Positions 41,163 to 50,712 of a DNA stretch of 64,000 bases are shown piece by piece; positions within the stretch are counted from its first letter, which is position 1; every line of letters begins with the position of its first letter. Under the pieces are notes generated by a model. It saw only the letters and a list, made by a program, of their open reading frames with translations. It ran no database searches and was not told where the DNA came from. Origin of the DNA: Hansschlegelia quercus (GTDB lineage: Bacteria > Pseudomonadota > Alphaproteobacteria > Rhizobiales > Methylopilaceae). The stretch covers positions 496,001 through 560,000 of the forward strand of contig NZ_SIUB01000002.1 of the NCBI RefSeq assembly GCF_004310425.1, given 5' to 3'. Made by a program: the position numbers and the translations under genes.

Positions 41163-42392
41163 ATGAGCGGGATCGTCATCGTCGGCGCGGGCCAGGCGGG
41201 GTTTCAGCTGTGCGCTTCGCTCCGGCAGGCGGGGTTCACTGGAGCGCTGACGATTGTCGGCGAAGAGCCGGCGCTTCCCTACAGCCGTCCGCCGCTCTCG
41301 AAAGCCTATCTGGCCGGCGAGGCGGCTCGCGACGCGCTCGCGCTGAGGCCGGTCGCCTTCTACGCCGAGCACGACGTGACGGCGCTGACGTCGGAACGGG
41401 TCACATCGATCGATCGCGCGGAACGGCTCGTCCGGCTCCAGTCCGGCGGGATTATCGCCTACGATCACCTCGTCCTCGCCACCGGCGCGCGCAATCGCCC
41501 GCTGTTAGTTCCAGGCGCAAATCTCCCTGGCGTTCTTCAGCTTCGCACCATCGCGGACGCTGACGCGCTGATGGCGGAGATGGGGCGGGCCCGCTCGGTC
41601 GCGATCGTCGGCGCCGGCTTCATCGGGCTGGAGTTCGCCGCTGTCTGCGCGGCGATGGGGATCTCCGTCACGGTTCTCGAAGGCGCCGGCCGTGTCCTGT
41701 CCCGATCTGTCTCCGCCCCCATGGCCGCGGCGATCGAGGTGGCGCATGTCTCCGCCGGGGTAATCTTCGTGTACGACGCGGTCGTCAGCGCCGTGACCGG
41801 CGCAGCCCGCGCCGACGGCGTCGCGACCAGCGACGGCCGGCGCTTCCCCGCGGACCTCGTGCTGGTCGGCATCGGCGTTCTGCCCAATGGGGAGCTCGCC
41901 ACGGATGCCGGCCTCGCTGTCTCGAGCGGGATCGACGTCGACGCATTTCTCGCAACCAGCGATCCGTCGATCTCGGCGATCGGCGACTGCGTCAACGTCC
42001 CCTCCCCGTTTGCAGATGGGGCGCGGGTGCGGATCGAATCCGTTCAGAACGCTGTCGACGGCGCGCGCTGCCTCGCCGCACGGCTGACGGGCAAGCCCGC
42101 ACCCTACGCCGCCGTGCCGTGGTTCTGGAGCGATCAGGGACCGCTGAAGCTGCAGATTGCGGGTTTGGGGACGCCTCACAACCTCGCCGTCGTGCGCGGC
42201 GAGCCGGCCAGCGGGGCGTTCTCGACCTTCTGCTATCGCGGCGGCCGACTGGTCGGCGTCGAGTCGCTGAATCGCGCGGCCGATCACATGATCGCGCGGC
42301 GCCTGCTTCAATCCGGTGCGAGCCTCGCTCCTGAGCAGGCGGCCGATCCGGCTTTCAATCTCAAGGCGCTCGCTCTGAACGCCGGGCGCTAG
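41163..42392 (+). CDS. FAD-dependent oxidoreductase, ferredoxin/rubredoxin reductase type
   Basis: 409 residues. The FAD-binding GxGxxG is in IVIVGAGQAGFQLCASLRQAG, the NAD-binding one in VAIVGAGFIGLEFAAVCAAMG, and the second FAD motif in ISAIGDCVNVPSPF. The C-terminal reductase domain WFWSDQGPLKLQIAGL is typical of partners of Rieske or [2Fe-2S] ferredoxins and of P450 systems. No ferredoxin gene is adjacent, so the partner is unknown. Cytoplasmic. Confidence 0.94.
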   Translation: MSGIVIVGAGQAGFQLCASLRQAGFTGALTIVGEEPALPYSRPPLSKAYLAGEAARDALALRPVAFYAEHDVTALTSERVTSIDRAERLVRLQSGGIIAYDHLVLATGARNRPLLVPGANLPGVLQLRTIADADALMAEMGRARSVAIVGAGFIGLEFAAVCAAMGISVTVLEGAGRVLSRSVSAPMAAAIEVAHVSAGVIFVYDAVVSAVTGAARADGVATSDGRRFPADLVLVGIGVLPNGELATDAGLAVSSGIDVDAFLATSDPSISAIGDCVNVPSPFADGARVRIESVQNAVDGARCLAARLTGKPAPYAAVPWFWSDQGPLKLQIAGLGTPHNLAVVRGEPASGAFSTFCYRGGRLVGVESLNRAADHMIARRLLQSGASLAPEQAADPAFNLKALALNAGR

Positions 42393-42399
42393 GCACGTA

Positions 42400-43098
42400 T
42401 CACGCCCGAAGCGCGACGTCGTAGCGGAGCCGGACGACGCCGTCCTTCGCGGAGCTCTCCTTCAGGGTGAGCTTGAGGAGGTTGGAGAGGCTGACGTCGC
42501 CCGATTCGAAGATCGCCCGCTCGGCCGTCAGCCCGACGATCGCCGGCCAGATCAGCACGACGATCTCGTCGACCAAGCCGGCCTTGAGGAACGTCCCGTT
42601 CACCCCGCCCCCGCCTTCCAGTAGCAGGCGCTTCACGCCGAGCTCGCGCGCGAGCAGATCGAGCGCTGCCGCGAGGTCGATGTCGGAACCGTCGGAGACG
42701 ACATAGGAGACGCCGTCGCTAGCGAGCTCTGCGAGATGGGCGTCGGAGACGGCGGAGGCCAGCAGGACGACGACATGCTCGCCGCCGATATCCGGCTTGT
42801 CGAAATGGAGCTTGCCCGAGGGGTCGACGATGATGGCGTAGCCCGCCGCGTCGCGCGTCGCGAAATGATGCGGCCGCTCCGGCGCGTCGAAGGATTCCGG
42901 CGGATGCGCCTTAGCCTTCGACATCTCTGCGCCGGTCACGCGGCCGATAATCCAGCCATCCCCCTCGAAATCCTCATGCGCTGACTCGAACGCCTTGCCC
43001 CGTGCGGCGATCTCCTCCTTGGCGCCGTCGCCCGTGCGGCCGGATTTGAGCCTCCCGTCGAGCGAGCTCACCATCAGGCATGTGAGATGCGGCTTCAT
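42400..43098 (-). CDS. RibD C-terminal-type reductase
   Basis: 232 residues. The start MKPHLTCLMVSSLDGRLKSGR is the first strand and SxDG motif of RibD-C/DHFR-like reductases, with GWIIGRVTGAEM, and RLLLEGGGGVNGTFLKAGLVDEIVVLIWPAIVGL as the NADPH-binding and closing segments. Similar to the riboflavin-pathway reductase but standing alone, outside a rib cluster, so the substrate is uncertain. Converges with the oxidoreductase gene. Confidence 0.92.
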   Translation of the reverse strand: MKPHLTCLMVSSLDGRLKSGRTGDGAKEEIAARGKAFESAHEDFEGDGWIIGRVTGAEMSKAKAHPPESFDAPERPHHFATRDAAGYAIIVDPSGKLHFDKPDIGGEHVVVLLASAVSDAHLAELASDGVSYVVSDGSDIDLAAALDLLARELGVKRLLLEGGGGVNGTFLKAGLVDEIVVLIWPAIVGLTAERAIFESGDVSLSNLLKLTLKESSAKDGVVRLRYDVALRA

Positions 43099-43153
43099 CG
43101 GCGGACTCCGTTACTAGCAGGAACGGCCGAGGTAGCGCGGGCAGTAAGGGCGT

Positions 43154-43561
43154 CTAGGCCGGAGGCGCTTCTGCGAACTTCCGCATCGCAGCGACCACCT
43201 GCTCCTGCCGGTAAGGCTTGGAGAAGAACAGGCTGCGATCGGGAAGTTGCACATCCGTCAGCTTGACGTGGCCGGACGTGACGATGATCTCGATCGGTGG
43301 CCAGCGGTCCCGGATCAGCGCGGCGAGCTTCAGCCCGTCGATCCCGCGCGGCATGTCGATGTCGGTGAAGACGATCCGAATATCGAGCCTCTCCTCGAGG
43401 ATCAGGAGCGCTTCCGTAGCGTCGGCTGCCTCGAGCGCTTGGAAGCCCGCCTCCTCCACCATATCGACCGCCATCATCCGCAGAATAGGCTCGTCCTCGA
43501 CGACAAGGACCACCTGCGGCGGCGACGTCCGCGCATAGGGGGAACGATCATCGACCGTCAT
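43154..43561 (-). CDS. Stand-alone response regulator receiver protein
   Basis: 135 residues, one receiver domain and no output domain: acidic pair Glu22-Asp23 (VVEDEP), phosphoacceptor Asp67 (VFTDIDMPRGIDG), Thr/Ser in VTSGHV and Lys115 (FSKPY). The start overlaps the histidine kinase stop by 4 bp, so it is the kinase's partner. FixJ-free single receivers next to HWE kinases are common in this group and usually relay phosphate or bind a protein partner. Confidence 0.95.
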   Translation of the reverse strand: MTVDDRSPYARTSPPQVVLVVEDEPILRMMAVDMVEEAGFQALEAADATEALLILEERLDIRIVFTDIDMPRGIDGLKLAALIRDRWPPIEIIVTSGHVKLTDVQLPDRSLFFSKPYRQEQVVAAMRKFAEAPPA

Positions 43562-45177
43562 GAATTACGCACCTGCTCGAGAGGAGCGCGGAACTCCGCC
43601 TCCAACCCCGTTGGGGAATAACGGAGCAGCACGCCGCCCGTTCCGACCAAACCCATATGGATCAGCCGCGACCCGAAGCCGCGTCCCGCAGGTTCGTGGG
43701 TCGCGGGCCCGCCCGACTCCCGCCAATCGAGCACGATCTCTCGAGCGTCGCCCTCCCCTTCAAGACGCCAGACCACTGAGACGAGACCGCCTTCCGCCGA
43801 TAGCGCGCCGTGCTTGACGGCGTTGGTGCCCATCTCGTGCAGCAACAATGAAAGCGAAAGCGCGGCGCGCGGTCCGAGGTCGATTTCGGGGCCGGAGATT
43901 GCGACACGGCTCCGCGTAGCAAACGTTTCAAGCACCGTATCCGTGAGAACGTCCAGGCGCGCGGCGGTCCAGCTTTCGGCGAGTAGCACGTCGTGCGCGG
44001 CGGAGAGCGCGTGAAGCCGCTTGGTGAAGGCCTCCACGGGCCCGCGATCCGGCACGGACTTGAGCGTCTGAATAGCGATGGCCTGTATCATGGCCATCAT
44101 GTTCTTCATGCGGTGACTGAGCTCCTGGTTCAGCACCGCGCGCTCGTTCTCGGCCCGGACCCGTGCGACGCCGGCCTGGATCCGGTCGGCGACGTTGCGC
44201 AGGAAGGTCAGCGCTTCCGGCGTCCATTCCCGCGGCTCGCGATCATGCACGATCAGCAGCGCCACCACGCGCCCGTGATCCCGCACGGGAACGTTGACCA
44301 TGGCGGAGACTGCGATCTTCTCCATCCGCTCATAGGTAGCGGCGGTCCGGGGATCGGTCCGGGCGTCCGAGATCACCAGCAATTCGTCGCTTTCAGGGGC
44401 CCCGCCGAGCAGATCGCCATAATCCGTGAAGCGGTGACGGCCGACAATGCTCGACACGCCCTCGGCGCTCCAGTCGGAGACGATGTCGATGTGCTCAAGC
44501 CCCCCGTCGAGATAGCCAAAGCCGGCGCGCGTGACGCCGAGGGTCCGCGCCACCAGCTCCGAGGCGACCTGGACGACTTCGTCGATATCGTCGAGGTCGC
44601 GGAGGCGGTCGCCGAGCTCGAGCAGCGCGTTGCGACGCTCCACCGCCTCAAGCCCCGAGCGCACCAGCGCGTCGCGTTCGCCGAGCGCGCGCCGCAGCTC
44701 CATCTGGCTCATCACCTGCCGGCCGAGCGTGCGCAACGCGTCGGCTTGCCGGTCGGTCAGTCCTTCCGGGCGCGGCTTGCCGTCGATGACGCAGAGGCTG
44801 CCGAGCACGTGCCCCTCCGCAGTCCTCAAGGGGGCGCCGGCATAGAAGCGGATGTACGGCTCGCCAGTCACCAGCGGGTTGTCGCGGCTGCGCGCGTCAG
44901 CCGACAGGTCCGGGATGACGAGAAGGTCGGGCTCGGCGAGCGCGTGGGCGCAGACGGAGCTGCCGAGATCCGTGCCGCACGGCTCAAACCCGACGCGCGC
45001 CTTGAACCACTGGCGGTCGCCCGCGACGAGACTGACGAGCGAGACCGGAGTCTCGCAGATCAGGCTCGCCAGTCGGACGATGTCGTCAAATCCGGGCTCG
45101 GGCGGCGTGTCGAGGATATCGTGCTCGGCCAGCACGGCGAGCCTCGCCTCGTCTCTCGTGAGTTCCGGCGGGTTCAC
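43558..45177 (-). CDS. HWE-type histidine kinase with GAF sensors
   Basis: About 539 residues. The N-terminal GAF (TRDEARLAVLAEHDILDTPPEPGFDDIVRLA...) and a second GAF (LGDRLRDLDDIDEVVQVASELVARTLGVTRAGFGYLDGG) sense unknown ligands. The kinase core has ELSHRMKNMMAMIQAIAIQTL (phospho-His) and HEMGTNAVKHGALS (N box) with a WRLEGE/DWRESGGP segment, the HWE hallmark. No membrane segment. The GTG at 45177 gives the usual VNPPELTRDE start; ATG 45231 is an alternative without a good site. Translationally coupled to the response regulator. Confidence 0.93.
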   Translation of the reverse strand: MNPPELTRDEARLAVLAEHDILDTPPEPGFDDIVRLASLICETPVSLVSLVAGDRQWFKARVGFEPCGTDLGSSVCAHALAEPDLLVIPDLSADARSRDNPLVTGEPYIRFYAGAPLRTAEGHVLGSLCVIDGKPRPEGLTDRQADALRTLGRQVMSQMELRRALGERDALVRSGLEAVERRNALLELGDRLRDLDDIDEVVQVASELVARTLGVTRAGFGYLDGGLEHIDIVSDWSAEGVSSIVGRHRFTDYGDLLGGAPESDELLVISDARTDPRTAATYERMEKIAVSAMVNVPVRDHGRVVALLIVHDREPREWTPEALTFLRNVADRIQAGVARVRAENERAVLNQELSHRMKNMMAMIQAIAIQTLKSVPDRGPVEAFTKRLHALSAAHDVLLAESWTAARLDVLTDTVLETFATRSRVAISGPEIDLGPRAALSLSLLLHEMGTNAVKHGALSAEGGLVSVVWRLEGEGDAREIVLDWRESGGPATHEPAGRGFGSRLIHMGLVGTGGVLLRYSPTGLEAEFRAPLEQVRNS

Positions 45178-45373
45178 TGCTCGTCTCGCATCGAGGCACT
45201 TAGGCTGAGAAAGGACGGCAAGTCCCGCCATAAAACAATAACGCGGCGCCCAGTCGCATTTCGCAGTTAAAGGCGTTGCTGGCGACGCTCCGATGCACGT
45301 CGTAGTGATCGAACGATGATGCAAAGCCGTGCGCCCCGCGCCCTACGACGGTCGGCCAATCTCAGGAGCTGTC

Positions 45374-46270
45374 ATGTCCCGCCTCTATGTCGTGCTCGAC
45401 GTCTTCACCGGAGATGCGCTCGCCGGCAATCCGCTGGCCGTCGTGCTTGACGCCTCCGGCCTCGACAGCGGCGGCATGCAGGCCATCGCCCGTGAGTTCA
45501 ATCTGTCCGAGACGGTCTTTCTGCTGCCAGCCGACGACGAGGCCCGGAAGGCGAAGCTCAGGATCTTCACGCCGGCCCGAGAACTACCGTTCGCCGGCCA
45601 TCCGACGGTCGGGACCGCGGTCCTGCTCGGCCTGATGGACGCTGTCGCCGGCAAGGGACGCGAGGCCGCTTTCGAGATCGAGGAGGCGGTTGGCGTCATC
45701 GCATGCCGCACCCGCGCGACGACCAAGCGGTCAGGCGTCGCGACCTTCGCGCTGCCACGCCTGCCGGAAGCTTCCGGACCCCCGCCCGACGCGGCGGCGG
45801 TCGCGGCCGCTCTCGGTCTGGAGCCGGACGATATCGGCTTCGACGATCACGTCGTGGCGCGCTTCGACGCCGGCAACCCGTTCTGCTTCGTTCCGCTGAA
45901 GTCCGTGGCGGCGCTTGGACGCGCCACGCCCGATTTCGCGCGCTGGACGGCGTTCGCCGCCGATCGCGGCGCCTTCCTCTACACGAGCGAAACCGGCGAC
46001 CCCGCACTCGCATTCCGCGCGCGGATGTTCTCGGCCAGCATCCGCGAGGACCCGGCGACGGGCTCCGCGGTTGCGGCCTTCGCCGGCGCGATCATGGCCT
46101 TTGACAACCCAGGGGACGGCGAGAGCGCGATCTCGATCGGACAGGGCTTCGAAATGGGCCGACCGAGCTTGATCGAACTCGGCCTGAACGTCACCGACGG
46201 GGCCCTGATCTCGGCGACGATCGGCGGCGCCGCGGTGGTGGTCGCGGAGGGAACGCTTTTCGTCCGCTGA
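45374..46270 (+). CDS. PhzF family isomerase/epimerase-like protein
   Basis: 298 residues with a two-lobed PhzF/diaminopimelate-epimerase-like fold: YVVLDVFTGDALAGNPLAVVLDA, NLSETVFLLPA (active-site Glu), FAGHPTVGTAVLLG and EDPATGSAVAAFAG. The substrate is unknown; these proteins are not confined to phenazine producers. The ATG at 45374 has AGGAG six bases upstream. Confidence 0.93.
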   Translation: MSRLYVVLDVFTGDALAGNPLAVVLDASGLDSGGMQAIAREFNLSETVFLLPADDEARKAKLRIFTPARELPFAGHPTVGTAVLLGLMDAVAGKGREAAFEIEEAVGVIACRTRATTKRSGVATFALPRLPEASGPPPDAAAVAAALGLEPDDIGFDDHVVARFDAGNPFCFVPLKSVAALGRATPDFARWTAFAADRGAFLYTSETGDPALAFRARMFSASIREDPATGSAVAAFAGAIMAFDNPGDGESAISIGQGFEMGRPSLIELGLNVTDGALISATIGGAAVVVAEGTLFVR

Positions 46271-46294
46271 GGCGACCATGGCGTCGAGCGGCTT

Positions 46295-47836
46295 CTACCG
46301 CCGCACGGTCTCTCCCAGCCTCTTGCGCTGCAGCTTGCCGTTCGCGGACCGCGGAAGACGGTCGACGAAGTGGAATATCTTCGGCCGCTTGTAAGAGGCG
46401 AGCTTCTCCGCGCAGACGCTCGCGAGCGCCGCTTCGTCCGGCCCCGCGCCCTCCTTCAGCACCATGAACGCCGCGATGACCGAGAGATCCTCGCGCACCC
46501 GCCATTCGGCGACGCCGACATCGGCCACGCTCGGATGATCAAAAAGCGCCGCCTCCACCTCGGCCGGCGACACGCGATAGCCGAGCGCGTTCATGATGTC
46601 GTCCGCGCGGCCGTGGTGCCAGAGGTAGCCGTCTTCGTCGAACGAGACGAGATCGCCGGAAACGAACCAGTCGCCACGGAAAACCGCCTCGTCCTCCTCC
46701 GGACGGCGCCAGTAGCCGCGCATCAAGCCGGGATCGGAGCGATGCACCGCGAGCAGCCCCGTCTCACCCGCGGGAACCGGTGTCTCGCCGCCTTCGACCG
46801 GCAGGGCCGCAACCTTGCGGCCGCGCTGTGGACGGCCGGGCGAGCCCGGCTTCGTCGGCGTCGTCGGTGAAGACGACACGAAGGTCGAAATCTCGCTCAT
46901 CCCGAACGCCTCGTAGATTTCGAGCCCCGTCTTCGCCCGCCATTCGTCGAGCAGCGCGATCGGCAGCGCCTCGCCCGCGGCGAGGCCGTGCCTGAGGCTC
47001 GGGAGCCGCATTCCCTCGGCCCAGCCGCGTTTCAGAATCTGCCGGTAGACGCCTGGCACCGCGGCGAAGATCGTGGCGCCCAGCCGCTCGATCAGGCGGG
47101 GCCAGTCGGCGGGGTCGGACACGCCGCGGGCGAGCGCCGCCGTCGCCCCGCAGGACCACGGGTCGAGCACGCCGACGCCGAGCGTATAGGTCCAGTTAAA
47201 GGCCCCCGCGTGCAGCACGAGGTCGTCTTCCAAAAGCCCCAGCCAGTCCTCGCGCATCGGCGCGCGGCCGAGCGCGACGCGGTGGGCATGGAGAACGCCC
47301 TTGGGGCGTCCCGTCGTGCCGGAGGTATAGACGAGATAGGCGGGATCTTCCGCCGAGGTCGGGGCGTAGTCCGCGAGCGGGACCGCCGCCTTGAGGCCGG
47401 CGAAGGCGGCGGGATCGATGATTCTGGCCTCCCCGTAGCCGGCCTCGTCGGCGCTTTCGCGGCCGAGGATCACGGCCGCTGCGCCGGCGTCCGAAACGAG
47501 GAACCGCGCCTCGTCGGGCGTCAGCATCATCGATGTCGGAACCGCGACATGCCCCGCTGCGATTACGGCGAAGAAGGCGAGGATGGTGTCCGGCTCGTTG
47601 CCCATGCGGATCACGACGCGTGACCCGGCCTCGAGGCCGAGACCGTCGATGCCACCGGCGAGGCCCAACACGGCGTGGCCGATTTCGCCGAAGGTCATCG
47701 ACACCGGCGCCACGTCGTCGCCGGAAGCGACCAGCAGGCCGATCTTGCCGGCGCGTCGCGCCGCGTTTTCGGCGAGGCTGAAGCGCGCAAGGTTGAAGGG
47801 TTCGCTCAACGCTCCGCCGCTCCTGCCGAGGTCCAT
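46295..47836 (-). CDS. Acyl-CoA synthetase (AMP-forming)
   Basis: 513 residues of the ANL superfamily. AMP/ATP motif AYLVYTSGTTGRPKGVLHAH, then EIYEAFGMSEISTF, GDLVSFDEDGYLWHHGRADDIMNALGYRVSPAEVEAAL and catalytic Lys in PRSANGKLQRKRL. It activates a carboxylic acid to an acyl-CoA; the acid is not predictable, although the sequence recalls benzoate/acetate-type ligases. A longer in-frame reading upstream is not coding and overlaps the divergent asparaginase gene, so I start at ATG 47836. Confidence 0.93.
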   Translation of the reverse strand: MDLGRSGGALSEPFNLARFSLAENAARRAGKIGLLVASGDDVAPVSMTFGEIGHAVLGLAGGIDGLGLEAGSRVVIRMGNEPDTILAFFAVIAAGHVAVPTSMMLTPDEARFLVSDAGAAAVILGRESADEAGYGEARIIDPAAFAGLKAAVPLADYAPTSAEDPAYLVYTSGTTGRPKGVLHAHRVALGRAPMREDWLGLLEDDLVLHAGAFNWTYTLGVGVLDPWSCGATAALARGVSDPADWPRLIERLGATIFAAVPGVYRQILKRGWAEGMRLPSLRHGLAAGEALPIALLDEWRAKTGLEIYEAFGMSEISTFVSSSPTTPTKPGSPGRPQRGRKVAALPVEGGETPVPAGETGLLAVHRSDPGLMRGYWRRPEEDEAVFRGDWFVSGDLVSFDEDGYLWHHGRADDIMNALGYRVSPAEVEAALFDHPSVADVGVAEWRVREDLSVIAAFMVLKEGAGPDEAALASVCAEKLASYKRPKIFHFVDRLPRSANGKLQRKRLGETVRR

Positions 47837-47980
47837 GATCGAACGGGCGCTCCGCCCTCCAGAACGGACGCCGGTATAATCCGGGCCGGACGCGCGCGGC
47901 CACCGCGACGAAGGGGGGTGTACCCGCGGCCCGGCGCGGGCCAAGCTCGCAAGGTCTCGCAGCGCACCATGGAGCCTCCG

Positions 47981-49111
47981 ATGTCCAAGAGCCCGAACGC
48001 GACGCAGAACATCCAACGGCGGAGGGCCGTCCCGCTGGTGCTGATCCTCGCCTTCATCGCCGTCCCAGTGATCGCCGCCGCGCAGGAAATAAAGCCGGCG
48101 ACGGAGGCCGCCGCCGTCGCCAGACCCAACATCGTGATCATCGGCACGGGCGGCACGATCGCAGGCGCCGGCGCCTCGTCGGTCAACACCGGCGACTACG
48201 ACAGCGCCAAGGTTGCGGTCGACAAGATCATCGCCGCCGTGCCGGAGATGAAGCAGGTCGCCAACGTCCGCGGCGAGCAGATCTTTCAGATCGGCTCCGA
48301 GAGCTTCAACGACGAGAGGCTGCTGAAGCTCGCCAAGCGCGTCTCGGAACTGGTGAAGCAGCCGGACGTCGACGCCGTGATGATCACCCACGGCACCGAC
48401 ACGATCGAGGAGACGTCCTACTTCCTGAACCTGACGCTGAAGACCGAAAAACCGGTCGTCATCGTCGGCGCGATGCGGCCGGGCACCGCGCTGTCGGCGG
48501 ACGGACCGCTCAACCTCTACAACGCCGCCATCGTGGCGGCTTCGGAGGAGGCGCGCGGCAAAGGCGTGCTGGTGGTGATGAACGACGAGATCCATTCCGC
48601 GCGCGACGTCACGAAGTCGAACGCGCTGAAGGTCGAGACCTTCAAGTCGCTGTACGGACCGCTCGGCGTGGTGGTCGAGAGCAAACCGTATTTCTATCGC
48701 CTGCCCTCGCGGCCGCACACGACGGCGACCGAGTTCGACATCGACCAGATCAACGGGCCGCTGCCCGAGGTCGACGTGTTCTACGCCCACGCCAGCATGA
48801 ACCCGAAGATGCTGGACGCGATCGCGGGCCTCGGACCCAAAGCGCTGATCTATGTCGGCTCGGGCAACGGCAGCGTGGCCGACTACATGGAGGAGCCGCT
48901 GAAGCAGGTGAGCGCGAAGGGCATCGTCGTCGTCCGCGCGACCCGCACCGGCAGCGGCCTGGTGGTGCGCAACGGCGAAGAGAAGGACGACGAGAACGGT
49001 TGGATTGTTACCGCCGACCAGAACGCGCAGAAGGCGCGCATGCTGGTTTCGCTGGCGCTGACGAAGACGCAGGACCCGAAAGCCATCGAGGCGATGCTCT
49101 ACAAGTATTGA
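47981..49111 (+). CDS. Periplasmic type II L-asparaginase
   Basis: 376 residues with a signal peptide or anchor (RRAVPLVLILAFIAVPVIAAA). Active-site motifs are NIVIIGTGGTIAGAG (first catalytic Thr) and VMITHGTDTIEETSYFL (second Thr plus Asp), with VIVGAMRPGTALSADGPLNLYNA typical of type II enzymes. It hydrolyses asparagine (and often glutamine) in the periplasm. The ATG at 47981 has GGAG upstream. Confidence 0.95.
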   Translation: MSKSPNATQNIQRRRAVPLVLILAFIAVPVIAAAQEIKPATEAAAVARPNIVIIGTGGTIAGAGASSVNTGDYDSAKVAVDKIIAAVPEMKQVANVRGEQIFQIGSESFNDERLLKLAKRVSELVKQPDVDAVMITHGTDTIEETSYFLNLTLKTEKPVVIVGAMRPGTALSADGPLNLYNAAIVAASEEARGKGVLVVMNDEIHSARDVTKSNALKVETFKSLYGPLGVVVESKPYFYRLPSRPHTTATEFDIDQINGPLPEVDVFYAHASMNPKMLDAIAGLGPKALIYVGSGNGSVADYMEEPLKQVSAKGIVVVRATRTGSGLVVRNGEEKDDENGWIVTADQNAQKARMLVSLALTKTQDPKAIEAMLYKY

Positions 49112-49189
49112 GCCTCAGCGGGCCTGAAACGCCTTCTCGAGGGCCGCGCCTTCGGATCGAACGTCAGCGGAGCTTCCGCCGAGCAATGG

Positions 49190-49510
49190 TCAGTTGGTCT
49201 TCGACTTCGCTGGCTTTGCGCCGGAATCCTCGTAGGCCAGCATGTTGTCCTTGCCGAAGACCGCCTTGTCGCCCGGCATCGCCGACAGGCCGTAGGCCAT
49301 CGTCGGCGCGCGCAGTTCGCAGCCGCCGGGACAGTCCAGCCTGACGGTCTCGCCCGCTTCGATCTTCGTCTTCGGCTCCTCGACGCCGCGATCGGCCGTG
49401 ACCTCGACAGCCTTGTCCGACAGGTTGGTGACCGTCACGGCAAGAGCGGGAGCAGTCGTCAAGACGAGCGCGCCAAGGGCAGCCATGACGCCCGCTGTTT
49501 TCTTCATCAT
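49190..49510 (-). CDS. Small periplasmic protein with CPGGC motif
   Basis: 106 residues with a clear signal peptide (AGVMAALGALVLTTAPALA). The mature part is beta-rich (VTVTNLSDKAVEVTADRG) and contains LDCPGGCELRAPTM, two cysteines three apart that may form a disulphide or bind metal. The Lys-rich tail is short. GGAGGA precedes the ATG. No family recognised. Confidence 0.8.
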   Translation of the reverse strand: MMKKTAGVMAALGALVLTTAPALAVTVTNLSDKAVEVTADRGVEEPKTKIEAGETVRLDCPGGCELRAPTMAYGLSAMPGDKAVFGKDNMLAYEDSGAKPAKSKTN

Positions 49511-49883
49511 CGATCATTCCTCCTGCGCCCGATAAGTCTGAGACAGTTCAATCAGGCCGATACGGCGGCGCTCACCCGTTTGACATGATGATCATTCAAA
49601 ACTCGACATGCAGTGATCTTCGGCAGACGGATCGATCAGGCAATACCTTCAACGAAGACGTGAAACCCATCGCAATCGAGCTGACGGCTATGTGATGTTC
49701 CGAGCGCTTTCTGAGACGCCACCGCCCTTCTCGGCCGTTCGCTTTATCGAACAACCGCGATTTACTAAGATCTAAGTCTTATGATACGTCCATGTTCCTA
49801 GGTATTTAATCTACATTCATAGTTTGCCGGCGCATTGAAAGGCTGGCCGCGACACAGTGAGACCGAGGAGCTATCTCACGTCC
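49511..49883. other. Gene-free 370 bp, AT-richer
   Basis: No convincing coding frame. It contains the promoter regions of the divergent genes. 49735-49830 is notably AT-rich. No clear operator was recognised. Confidence 0.5.
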
Positions 49884-50672
49884 ATGCCACGTTTCGCCGC
49901 CAACCTGACCCTCATGTTCGCCGATCGGCCGTTCCTGGAGCGCTTCCCGGCGGCCGCGACCGCCGGTTTCGACGCGATCGAATTTCTGTTCCCTTACGAG
50001 CATCCGCCCGAGGTGATCGCCGGCCGTATCGCTGCCGCGGGGCTTGACCTCGCGCTCTTCAACCTATCGCCCGGCGACTGGGCGAAGGGCGATAGGGGTC
50101 TCGCCGCCCTGCCCTCGCGTGCGGCGGAATTCCGAGCGAGCGTCGACCTCGCGCTGCGCTACGCCGCAGCGACGGGAGCGCAGCGGCTTCACGTGATGGC
50201 TGGGCTCGCGCCGGCTGACGATCTCGCGGCGGGCCGGGCTTACCGAGAGGCGCTCCGCTTTGCCTGCGACAAGGCGGGCGAAGCCGGGCTGACCATTCTG
50301 ATCGAACCGATCAACGCTCGCGACATGCCCGGCTACTACCTGTCGGACTTCCGCCGCGCTGCGGACCTCATCGCCGAGCTCGACCGCTCGAACCTCAAGC
50401 TGCAGTTCGACGTCTATCACCGTCAGATCCTGCATGGGGACGTGCTGACCGGTCTCCGCGAGTTCGCGCCGATCATTAGCCATGTCCAGGTCGCGTCTGT
50501 TCCGCGGCGTGCGGAGCCGAACTCCGGCGAGCTGAACGACACATTGGTTTTCGAGGCGCTGGACGCTCTCGGCTATGCCGGCTTCGTCGGCTGCGAGTAT
50601 CGCCCCGCTGGCGTCACGGAGGAGGGGCTCGGTTGGTTCGCGCCCTACCGCAGGCGCGCGGACTCGCGCTAG
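49884..50672 (+). CDS. Hydroxypyruvate isomerase family protein
   Basis: 262 residues, TIM-barrel of the Hyi/OtnI family: MPRFAANLTLMFADRPFLERFPAAATAGFDAIEFLFPYEHPP, the second metal/acid motif LTILIEPINARDMPGYYLSD (Glu), LKLQFDVYHRQI and SHVQVASVPRRAEPNSGELN, then VGCEYRPAG (Glu). It interconverts hydroxypyruvate and tartronate semialdehyde or a related 2-oxo-acid, which touches serine-cycle and glycerate metabolism in methylotrophs; the true substrate is uncertain. Confidence 0.92.
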   Translation: MPRFAANLTLMFADRPFLERFPAAATAGFDAIEFLFPYEHPPEVIAGRIAAAGLDLALFNLSPGDWAKGDRGLAALPSRAAEFRASVDLALRYAAATGAQRLHVMAGLAPADDLAAGRAYREALRFACDKAGEAGLTILIEPINARDMPGYYLSDFRRAADLIAELDRSNLKLQFDVYHRQILHGDVLTGLREFAPIISHVQVASVPRRAEPNSGELNDTLVFEALDALGYAGFVGCEYRPAGVTEEGLGWFAPYRRRADSR

Positions 50673-50712
50673 AAGACAGCGCCCTCCCCTCGAACCCCGG
50701 ACACAAGCCACC

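Noticed and set aside
43993-45270. A 425-residue plus-strand frame
   Set aside because: Antisense to the HWE kinase, which has all its motifs; the frame has no recognisable feature.
46295-48790. An 831-residue reading of the acyl-CoA synthetase frame
   Set aside because: The part upstream of 47836 is antisense to the well-supported asparaginase gene and has no domain; the enzyme starts at about 47836.
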